A program made the position numbers and the translations under genes. A DNA stretch of 24,690 nucleotides from Planctomycetota bacterium (GTDB lineage Bacteria; Planctomycetota; Phycisphaerae; Tepidisphaerales; Tepidisphaeraceae). Below the pieces are notes generated by a model, which had not been told where the DNA came from, did no database searches, and worked only from the letters and a program-made list of their open reading frames with translations. This document shows positions 7,739 to 14,222 of this stretch, one piece after another. The stretch lies in contig JAEZED010000067.1 of the NCBI GenBank assembly GCA_023417885.1, forward strand, positions 1 through 24,690, written 5' to 3'. Within the stretch, counting starts at the first letter, position 1. Each line of letters opens with the position of its first letter.

Positions 7739-9061
7739 GATCACCACTCCGGCGAGATAGGCCAGCTCCCAGCCGCCCACGCTCAGCCAGTTCATCCCCT
7801 CGCCCAGGCGGCGGCGGAGCAGTTCGCTCGCGCCGGCGGCGAGGGCGTGCCCGGCGATCCAGCCGAGCAGCGCGCCGGCAAGGCCGATGACGCCCGCTTC
7901 GATGCAGATCAGCGCCAGCACGCGGCCGCGCGTCGCGCCCAGGCTGCGCAGGATGGCGATCTCGCGCCGGCGGGCGGAGACGCTGTTGTAGATGCTCACG
8001 AGGATCGAGACGGCGGCGACGACCGTGACGAGAATCGTCACCAGCAGCAGGAGCTGCGTTGGCCCTTCGAGGAAGTTCTGGAAGAAGGTGCGCATCTCCG
8101 TGGCGGGGCTGGCCGCCATCGCGTCGGGGCGGTTGTTCACCTGGAAGCGCAGCGTCTCGCTGGCGAAGCCGAGCCCGCCGGTGTTCACGAAGATGCCGCT
8201 GGCGCCCCAGAAGCGCTGCGGAAGCGTCGGGTAGATCAGGCCGGTGGCGGGGTCGAAGACATACCCCTCGCGCTTCTCGCCGCCGGCGGCGATGACGTCG
8301 GGCCACGTCTCCTCGAGCTCCGCGGGCGACAGGCCCTGCTCGACGAGCTCGGCGCGCTGCTTCAGGCCGGCGGTGTGCTCGCCGAGGGCGATGGAGCCGG
8401 CCAGCGGCACGAAGACGGCGCTGTCGAAGGCGGTGCGTGTCGGCTCGAGGATGCCGACGAGCGTCCAGTCCTCCTCGTGCTCATGCCCGCGCTCGGCATC
8501 GCGGCCGTGGATGACCTGGAACGTGTCCCCCGGCTTCAGGCCCGTCCGCTGCGCGACCTCGCTTCCGATGACCGCCTCGAACTTGCGCGCGTGGAACGGC
8601 CGGCCCTCGGCGAAGGCGAGCTCGCGGCCGACGCGATACTCGAAGCGCCGCCCGTCCGGCAGACGCGTCTGGCCGTCGAGGTCATAGCCGAAGAGGCTGG
8701 GGAGGGTCGCGATGACGGGAAAGTTCTCGTAAGAGTCGGTCGCGGCGACGGGAACGGCCCAGGCGACGAATCGACCGTAGCGGGCGCGGTCGAAGAGGGA
8801 TTCGTAGACATCCCAGCGGATGGTTCCGGTGGGTTCGTCGAGGTGGTAGACGGTGTTGAGGACGAGTTGGAGGCGGCTTCCCTTGGCGCCGATGACGAGG
8901 TCGTAGCCGTACTCCGTCTGCCCGAAGAGCTTGCCGCCCTCGCGCGAGAAGACGATGAGCGCGATCGCGAGCGCCACGCCGAGCATCACGCTGAGGAGCG
9001 TGAGCCAGGTGGAGAGCGCCCGCTGGCGCATCTGCTTGAGGACGAGCTGGAAGAGGTTCAT
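7664..9061 (-). CDS. ABC transporter permease, FtsX/MacB-LolC type
   Basis: 465 residues. One N-terminal membrane helix (~14-37, ALSTWLTLLSVMLGVALAIA) is followed by a large periplasmic domain of the MacB_PCD type (~45-315). The C-terminal FtsX core has three helices: LLLLVTILVTVVAAVSILVS, then the cytoplasmic coupling motif ARRREIAILRSLGATRGRVL, then IEAGVIGLAGALLGWIAG, and a last helix around LAGVVILAVLAGLVPAL. With the LolD-like ATPase at 9443-10282 it should form a MacB/LolCDE-like complex moving lipoproteins, peptides or other envelope substrates; the substrate cannot be read from context. The start ATG at 9061 has no clear Shine-Dalgarno site. A ~320-bp inverted-repeat element separates it from the ATPase gene, which may affect co-expression. 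Confidence 0.95.
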   Translation of the reverse strand: MNLFQLVLKQMRQRALSTWLTLLSVMLGVALAIALIVFSREGGKLFGQTEYGYDLVIGAKGSRLQLVLNTVYHLDEPTGTIRWDVYESLFDRARYGRFVAWAVPVAATDSYENFPVIATLPSLFGYDLDGQTRLPDGRRFEYRVGRELAFAEGRPFHARKFEAVIGSEVAQRTGLKPGDTFQVIHGRDAERGHEHEEDWTLVGILEPTRTAFDSAVFVPLAGSIALGEHTAGLKQRAELVEQGLSPAELEETWPDVIAAGGEKREGYVFDPATGLIYPTLPQRFWGASGIFVNTGGLGFASETLRFQVNNRPDAMAASPATEMRTFFQNFLEGPTQLLLLVTILVTVVAAVSILVSIYNSVSARRREIAILRSLGATRGRVLALICIEAGVIGLAGALLGWIAGHALAAGASELLRRRLGEGMNWLSVGGWELAYLAGVVILAVLAGLVPALKAYKTPVAQNLSE

Positions 9062-9085
9062 CGCGAGGTGGGGAGCATCTCAGAC

Positions 9086-9141
9086 GGAGCCGGAGGGAAC
9101 ACGGATTTCACAGATGGCCACAGATTCACACAGATGCGGAG
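9086..9141 (+). repeat. CACAGATTT-family repeat P1, left arm of a ~320-bp inverted-repeat element
   Basis: Starts GGAGCCGGAGGGAACACGG and carries GATGGCCACAGATTCACAC. It is nearly the reverse complement of P2 (9348-9407). It begins 25 bp upstream of the permease start codon. Confidence 0.9.
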
Positions 9142-9347
9142 TTGGTGAATTTGGTGTCGCCTTGACATCGAAGCTGCCTTGATCGGGAACATCAGAGGTG
9201 GTTGATCCTGCCATCATTGCGTGGCTGCCTGTCTTGAGAACTCTGCGCCACGACGCGGCCTAGCCCGAGTTCCCATTCATCACCTCTTTGCATCGCGAAG
9301 TCCGCCGATCGGATCATCTCGGCAACGACCCCACATTCATCCCTTCT

Positions 9348-9407
9348 CTCCGAAATCTGTGTCAATCCGTGGCCATCTGTGAGATCCGTGTTCCTCTCCG
9401 GCTCCGG
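9348..9407 (-). repeat. CACAGATTT-family repeat P2, right arm of the same element
   Basis: Its reverse complement begins CCGGAGCCGGAGAGGAACAC and continues with CACAGATGGCCACGGATTG, matching P1. P1 to P2 spans 322 bp, with about 205 bp of non-coding sequence between the arms. This fills the 381-bp gap between the permease and ATPase genes. Confidence 0.9.
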
Positions 9408-9440
9408 CGCATCCGTGGCTTCTCCGGGTAGTCGGGTCCG

Positions 9441-9490
9441 GGTCAATCCGTGGCGACCGCCGAGTTCTGTGTTCCCGTCCGAATCTCCGG
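9441..9490 (-). repeat. Degenerate CACAGATTT-family repeat P3, overlapping the ATPase 3' end
   Basis: Reverse complement starts GGAGCCGGAGATTCGGACGG and ends GCCACGGATTGACCC, a diverged copy of P2. It encodes the last residues EPEIRTGTQNSAVATD of the ABC ATPase, and the TGA of GATTGAC in the repeat is the gene's stop codon. Confidence 0.75.
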
Positions 9491-10282
9491 CTCCCCGGGA
9501 TTGCTGCTCGCATGGTTGATCTCGGCGAGGTCCAGCGTGCGGGGCAGCTCGGCGGCCAGGGCGCGGTCGTGGGTCACCATCAGCAGCGCGGCGGAGGCCT
9601 CGGCGCACAGGGCGCGGATGAGGGAAAGCACCTGCCGTGCGGTGGCGGGATCGAGCGCGCCCGTCGGCTCATCGGCGAGGACGAGCGCGGGCCGGTTCGC
9701 CAGCGCCCGCGCCACGGCCACGCGCTGCTGCTGCCCGAGGCTCAGCTTGCCGGGGCGATAGTGGAGGCGATCGCCCAGGCCGACCTCCTCGAGAAGGTGC
9801 TTCGCCCACGCCCGGTCCGGCGGGCGCCCGCCGAAGCTCATGCCCAGCAGCACGTTCTCCAGCGCCGTGAAGCCGGGGAGCAGGTGATGCGTCTGGAAGA
9901 CATACCCCACGTAGCGCCCACGAAACGCGTCGCGGCTCGACTCCGGGAGCTCCACGATGTCGACGCCGGGCGAGAAGCGCGCGCCGCGCGAACCGCGGTA
10001 CTCGAGCGTGCCGCCGGACGCGTCCATGCGGGAGGTCTCGGAAGCGAGCCGCTCGCGCACGGCGGGGGCTTCGTCGTCAGAGTGGTAGACGACGCGTCCC
10101 GCGTCCGGCCGGACGATGCCCGCGATGCAGTGGAGCAGCGTGGTCTTCCCCGTGCCGCTCCCGCCGACGAGCGCCGCCTGCTCGCCGTCGGCGATCGCAA
10201 GCTCCGGCACGTCGAGCACATCCACCCGCCCGCCGTCGGGGGCGGTGTAATGCTTGCCGAGCCTGTGAACAGTGACGGCCAT
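9443..10282 (-). CDS. ABC transporter ATPase, LolD/MacB type
   Basis: 279 residues with every ABC motif: Walker A GGSGTGKT (40-47), Q-loop VFQ (Gln130) followed by THHLLPGFTALENVLLG, signature LSLGQQQR (180-187), Walker B ALVLADEP (199-206) and H-loop His238. This is the LolD/MacB subgroup, normally ~225-235 residues. Two parts explain the extra length. An insertion of about 40 residues lies between Walker A and the Q-loop (~68-115, HSDDEAPAVRERLASETSRM onward). The C-terminal tail after ~258 is supplied by repeat P3. It should energise the FtsX-type permease at 7664-9061. The gene lies downstream of, and on the same strand as, the acyltransferase gene. Confidence 0.95.
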   Translation of the reverse strand: MAVTVHRLGKHYTAPDGGRVDVLDVPELAIADGEQAALVGGSGTGKTTLLHCIAGIVRPDAGRVVYHSDDEAPAVRERLASETSRMDASGGTLEYRGSRGARFSPGVDIVELPESSRDAFRGRYVGYVFQTHHLLPGFTALENVLLGMSFGGRPPDRAWAKHLLEEVGLGDRLHYRPGKLSLGQQQRVAVARALANRPALVLADEPTGALDPATARQVLSLIRALCAEASAALLMVTHDRALAAELPRTLDLAEINHASSNPGEPEIRTGTQNSAVATD

Positions 10283-10327
10283 CGCTCCGCATGGTACGGC
10301 CGATGAACACGCGTTCGGCCGAGTCCC

Positions 10328-11542
10328 TCAATCCGTGCCTCCACCGGCTTCGCGGCGGGTGTACGGGAATCGGTTCTTCAGCCGGTTGATCGGGTATTCG
10401 AAGAGGTGCCACGAGATGGCCGCCATGGCGATCGTCAGGGCGATGCAGGTAAAGGCAAAGAGCCACGGTCGCGGGCCGTATCCCTCCACGCCGGTCGCCC
10501 AGCGGAGCATCGGCGGGGTGAAGTTGTGGAAGACGTACATCCCGTAGCTGATCTTCCCGAGGTAGGCGATCGGCCCGAATGCGAGCGCGCGCCCGATGAG
10601 CGGGATGCCCTGTCCGGCGAAGCCGACGAAGGCGGCGAAGCAGAGGGCAAGGGCCGTCTGGTTGAAGACGTGGCGCTGGTCGATCAGCCAGTCGCTGCGG
10701 TAGAGGCCCATCGCCATGGACGCCGCCGGCAGGCCGACGAGCAGGCAGGCCCACAGCACCGGGCGGCGCAGCGGCGTGTTCCAGAAGTATGCGACGAGCG
10801 CGCCCGCGGCGAGGAGGTCGAGGCAGGCGGGCGTGGTGAAGGTCGTGAACTGCCACCCCAGGCCATCCAGCAGGCCGTGCACGGGCACCTGGTCCTGCCA
10901 GTGCCAGATGCGGAAGTGAAACGCCGCCCGCCAGAGCGGGCCGATCGCGAACGTCGCCAGAAGGCCGGGCAACAGGAGGCGGCGCGGCACGAGCAGGATC
11001 AGCCACGGCCAGAGCAGGTAGAACTGCTCCTCCACGCCGAGGGACCAGAAGTGGCGCTCGTACCCGCCGCGGCCGTAGTGCTCCGGGATGCTGAAGAGCC
11101 AGTTGAAGGTGTAGGTCAGGTGCCACCCGATGCGGTCGTGGATCTGACGGACGTCGAGCAGCCAGAGGACGAGGAGCGTGCCGTAGTAGAGCGGGAAGAT
11201 GCGCAGCGTCCTGCGGATGTAGAAGATGCGCGTCTCGCGCCCGAGGGTCGAGAGCCCGCTGTCCATGCGCTGGCGCGAGCCGAGGAGAATGCGCGTGATC
11301 AGGAAGCCGCTGATGACGAAGAAGAGGCTGACGCCGACGAACCCGAGCGGCGGCGTGACCTGGTTCGGGCGCAGCCCGCGGAGGGAGGGGAACCACTCCA
11401 CGAGCAGGCGGTGGATCGGCACGAGATGCTCGACGAGGACGAGGCCGATCGCGACGGTGCGCAGGCCGTCGATCTGGATCATGTGATCACGCCGGGACGA
11501 TGCGTCCGCCAGCCCCGAGGTTTGCACCGCCGTCGCGGTCAT
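10328..11542 (-). CDS. Acyltransferase family 3 (OafA/YrhL-like) membrane protein
   Basis: 404 residues with about ten hydrophobic segments. The N-terminal family signature QIDGLRTVAIGLVLVEHLVP contains the conserved His39. It is followed by GFVGVSLFFVISGFLITRIL (~68-87), RRTLRIFPLYYG (~109-120) and WSLGVEEQFYLLWPW (~166-180), all standard for the family. Members transfer acetyl or other acyl groups from cytoplasmic acyl donors to surface sugars, lipopolysaccharide, peptidoglycan or macrolides. The ATG at 11542 is used here; an internal Met21 directly before the signature is an alternative. The downstream ATPase gene starts 45 bp after its stop, so co-transcription is possible though a functional link is not evident. 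Confidence 0.95.
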   Translation of the reverse strand: MTATAVQTSGLADASSRRDHMIQIDGLRTVAIGLVLVEHLVPIHRLLVEWFPSLRGLRPNQVTPPLGFVGVSLFFVISGFLITRILLGSRQRMDSGLSTLGRETRIFYIRRTLRIFPLYYGTLLVLWLLDVRQIHDRIGWHLTYTFNWLFSIPEHYGRGGYERHFWSLGVEEQFYLLWPWLILLVPRRLLLPGLLATFAIGPLWRAAFHFRIWHWQDQVPVHGLLDGLGWQFTTFTTPACLDLLAAGALVAYFWNTPLRRPVLWACLLVGLPAASMAMGLYRSDWLIDQRHVFNQTALALCFAAFVGFAGQGIPLIGRALAFGPIAYLGKISYGMYVFHNFTPPMLRWATGVEGYGPRPWLFAFTCIALTIAMAAISWHLFEYPINRLKNRFPYTRREAGGGTD

Positions 11543-11592
11543 TGGCGTTCCGAGCGTAGCAGAGAGACATGGCCTCCGCTCGACAGCCGGGA

Positions 11593-11650
11593 GCCTCTGT
11601 GCAAATCTGTGCTCCTCTCCGGCTCCGGCTCCGGCTGTGGCTCCGGCTGA
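11593..11650 (-). repeat. Degenerate CACAGATTT-family repeat P4 with CTCCGG tandem hexamers
   Basis: Contains GTGCAAATCTGTGCTCCTCT followed by several copies of CTCCGG/CCGGCT hexamers. It resembles the outer end of P2, in the gap between the acyltransferase and ABC-F genes. Confidence 0.6.
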
Positions 11651-11689
11651 GGGAATACGCTGGGAGCCTCTGCTACTGGGGCGCGGGGG

Positions 11690-13657
11690 TCATGCTTCGC
11701 GCGAGAAGTACTCTTCTTCGAGTTGCTCGAGTTCCTTCGTCAGGCGGTCGAACTCCGCCTGGAGGCGGCGGGCTTCGCGCGGATCGCTCATGAGCTGGCC
11801 GTCGCCGAAGGCGGCCTGCGTCTCGGCGAGGGCGATCTCGGTCTCGGTGATCTTCGCCTCCAGGGCGGCGGTCTCGAGCGTGCCGAAGGGGCGGGCGTAC
11901 TTGTTCTTCGAACGGGCAGTCGCCGCCTGGGAGGGCCCGCGTCCTCGCGGGCCGTCGGAGCGATCGACACCGTTCGTTGATCGGGTTTGATCGCGCGAAG
12001 CAGTCCGCGGGGACGCGGGTACTCCCGGGGGACTGGTCGTCGCCTCCGCGGCCTCGGCGGCGCGTTTCTCGACCCATTGCGGCCAGGCGCCGAGGAAGTC
12101 GCGCGCCCCGGGCGGATCGAGGATCAGCAGGCGGTCGGTCACGTTCGTCAGGAAGTAGCGATCGTGGCTGACTGCGATGATGGTGCCGGGGTAGTCGCGC
12201 AGCGCCGCCTCCAGCGCGTCGCGGCTGGCGATGTCGAGGTGGTTCGTCGGCTCGTCCAGCACCAGCACGTTCGGCTTGTCGAGCAGGAGCTTGGTCAGCG
12301 CCACGCGCGCCCGCTCCCCGCCGGAGAGGGCGCTCATCGGCTTGTAGATCGTCTCCCCGCTGAAGCGCATCGCGCCCAAGATCGTGCGCAGCTGCGGCTC
12401 CCTGAGCTCCTGCCGCCCTTCCCACACCTCCTCGAGCACCGTGTTCTGCGGATCGAAATCATCGAGGCGCTGGTCGTAATAGCCAATGGAAAGGCCGTGG
12501 CCCCAGCGGATCTTCCCGGCGTCGGCGTCCGCCTCGCCCACGAGGCAGCGCAGCAGCGTCGTTTTTCCGCTGCCGTTGGGGCCGACGATGCCCATGCGCT
12601 CGCCCCGCTGGAGTGCGAAGGCCACGTTATCCCAAAGCCTCAGCTCGCCGTAACGCTTGGCGAGGCCCTCGACGCGCAGGACATTCTCGCTGCCGCTGGC
12701 GTCGGTCTCGAAGGAGAGGGACAGGTTCTTCGTCTTCGCGACGGCGGAGATCATCTCGTCGCTGGCGAGCAGGCGGTTGAGGCGCTTTTCACGCCCCTTG
12801 GCTTCCTTTGATCGCTGCCCGGCCTTGAAGCGGCGGACGAACTCCGCCTGCTTGGCGATGTCCGCCTGCTGCTTCTCGTAAGCGCGTGCCTGCGTCAGCT
12901 CGGCGGTCTCGCGCTGGACGACGAAGGCGGAGTAGTTCCCCGGGTAGCTGAAGAGCCGCTTCTGGGTCAGCCAGACGATCCGGGTCGCCAGGCGATCGAG
13001 CAGGAAGCGGTCGTGGCTGATGAGCAGCACGCTGCCGGTGAAGCGGAGCAGGTAGCTCTCCAGCCACTCGATGGCGGCGAGGTCCAGGTGGTTCGTCGGC
13101 TCGTCGAGCAGCAGGACGTCCGGCTCGCTCACCAGCAGCTTCGCCAGCGCCAGGCGCGACTTCTGTCCGCCGGAGAGCAGCTCGACGTTCGTCTCCCACA
13201 GCTCCTTCGGCAGGCCCACGCCCATGAGCGTCGCCTCGAGCTTGTGGTGCCACGCGTATCCGCCCGCCGACTCGTAGGCGTGGCGGAGCTTGTCATACTC
13301 TGCCATGACGGCATCGTGATCGGCGGACGGGTCCGCCATGGCGTGCTCGAGCTCGCGCAGGCGGTGGGCCCTGGCGTGCAGGTCCGAAAAGGCGGACTCG
13401 GCCTCGTCAATGAGGGTGGTGCCGGGCTGGAAGGTGGCATCCTGCTTGAGGTAGCCGACGCTGGTGCCGCGGCTGACCTGGACCTGGCCGGAGTCGGGCT
13501 CCATCTGGCCGGTGAGGATGCGGAAAAGGGTGGTTTTTCCGGTGCCGTTCTCCCCGATCAGGCCCACGCGCTCGCCCCGATCGAGGCGCAGGTTGAGGGC
13601 GTCGAAGAGCGTCTGCGGCCCGAAGCTCTTGCGAAGATTGGCGGCGGACAGGAGCAT
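11690..13657 (-). CDS. ABC-F ATPase, Uup-like
   Basis: 655 residues with two ABC domains and no membrane segment. Domain 1: Walker A GENGTGKT (35-42), signature LSGGQKSR (161-168), Walker B VLLLDEPTNH (181-190), His215. The inter-domain linker ~245-310 is rich in charged residues. Domain 2: Walker A GPNGSGKT (359-366), signature LSGGERAR (444-451), Walker B VLVLDEPTNH (465-474), His498. A C-terminal coiled coil (~590-655) as in Uup precedes the end. Family members act on the ribosome E-site, in translation or antibiotic protection; Uup has been linked to DNA recombination and ribosome assembly. Residues ~542-578 are encoded by a REP-like palindromic insertion. The ATG at 13657 is supported by the standard start MLLSAANLRKSFG. 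Confidence 0.95.
   Translation of the reverse strand: MLLSAANLRKSFGPQTLFDALNLRLDRGERVGLIGENGTGKTTLFRILTGQMEPDSGQVQVSRGTSVGYLKQDATFQPGTTLIDEAESAFSDLHARAHRLRELEHAMADPSADHDAVMAEYDKLRHAYESAGGYAWHHKLEATLMGVGLPKELWETNVELLSGGQKSRLALAKLLVSEPDVLLLDEPTNHLDLAAIEWLESYLLRFTGSVLLISHDRFLLDRLATRIVWLTQKRLFSYPGNYSAFVVQRETAELTQARAYEKQQADIAKQAEFVRRFKAGQRSKEAKGREKRLNRLLASDEMISAVAKTKNLSLSFETDASGSENVLRVEGLAKRYGELRLWDNVAFALQRGERMGIVGPNGSGKTTLLRCLVGEADADAGKIRWGHGLSIGYYDQRLDDFDPQNTVLEEVWEGRQELREPQLRTILGAMRFSGETIYKPMSALSGGERARVALTKLLLDKPNVLVLDEPTNHLDIASRDALEAALRDYPGTIIAVSHDRYFLTNVTDRLLILDPPGARDFLGAWPQWVEKRAAEAAEATTSPPGVPASPRTASRDQTRSTNGVDRSDGPRGRGPSQAATARSKNKYARPFGTLETAALEAKITETEIALAETQAAFGDGQLMSDPREARRLQAEFDRLTKELEQLEEEYFSREA
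11927..12033. repeat. REP-like palindrome pair inside the ABC-F coding sequence
   Basis: One perfect hairpin, GGCCCGCG (11934-11941) with CGCGGGCC (11946-11953) around TCCT, and a second weaker one, CCGCG with CGCGG around GGGA near 12005-12018. They lie in opposite flanking contexts, with GGGAGGGCCCGCG on one side and CGGGTACTCCCGG on the other. This twin-palindrome layout resembles intergenic REP/BIME elements, yet it is read through in frame and encodes a Ser/Pro/Arg-rich linker (residues ~542-578). Confidence 0.65.
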
Positions 13658-13767
13658 CGTCGAGGGGAAGGGTAGGCGGGCGCTCGTGTTGTCGGCGGTC
13701 CGGGAATGGATGCGTTTCCCGGCAGCGACGAGGATCAGGCGACCTCTTCATCGCAGAATTGCTCCGT

Positions 13768-14010
13768 TTCAGCGCTGCAGAGACCCGCTGCAGCGCTGCA
13801 ATGCATCTCTGCAGCGCTGCAACACCCCTCTGCAGCGCTGCAACGCCTCTCTGCAGCGCTGCAACGCCCCTCTGCAGCGCTGCAATGCCCCTCTGCAGCG
13901 CTGCAATGCGCCTCGGCCGCGCTGAAGCGAGTCGGTTCAGCGCTGAAATCGGACCCTGCAGCGCTGAAGCGAGTCGGTGCAGCGCTGAACTCGGACCCTG
14001 CAGCGCCGAA
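13768..14010. repeat. Array of twelve 12-bp palindromes at exact 21-bp spacing
   Basis: AGCGCT cores lie at 13771, 13792, 13813, 13834, 13855, 13876, 13897, (13918, degenerate CGCGCT), 13939, 13960, 13981 and 14002 (AGCGCC). Units 2-7 are the perfect palindrome TGCAGCGCTGCA, unit 9 is the perfect palindrome TTCAGCGCTGAA, and the rest are near matches. The 9-bp spacers vary. From unit 8 the spacers alternate between GCGAGTCGG and ATCGGACCC or CTCGGACCC, giving a 42-bp higher-order period. 21 bp is two turns of B-DNA, so all sites face one side of the helix. The array sits between the divergent ABC-F (start 13657) and xylulokinase (start 14223) genes. All three plus-strand frames are open through it, so open frames here are not evidence for a protein. 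Confidence 0.95.
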
Positions 14011-14222
14011 AGAAATCGGCTTTCACCGTTCGGCGCCGCCCGGGGAATGACTCCCGCCGCCGGCCGGTGAAATGGCGGCCGGTGGCATGGAGCGGGGCGT
14101 GCGGGTCAATGAACTGCACGGTTGATCAATTGCGCGGCTGATTCAGGGGAAACTTCACGCATCGGAATGTAACGCCCGGGCATTTGTCCGAAGGGGACGC
14201 CTCTGGCACATTGCTCTTCACC

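Noticed and set aside
13740..14010. CRISPR array
   Set aside because: Unit is 21 bp with 9-bp spacers that are partly repeated, and there are no cas genes.
13706..14050. A 114-residue frame with SAALQRP-type heptad repeats across the palindrome array
   Set aside because: All three plus-strand frames are open through the array because the 21-bp unit contains no stop; spacer changes are not synonymous in any frame, and there is no ribosome binding site. I treat it as non-coding.
14205..14222. Sigma-54-like TGGCAC before xylB
   Set aside because: TGGCAC is followed by TTGC after one base instead of five, so the -24/-12 spacing is wrong.
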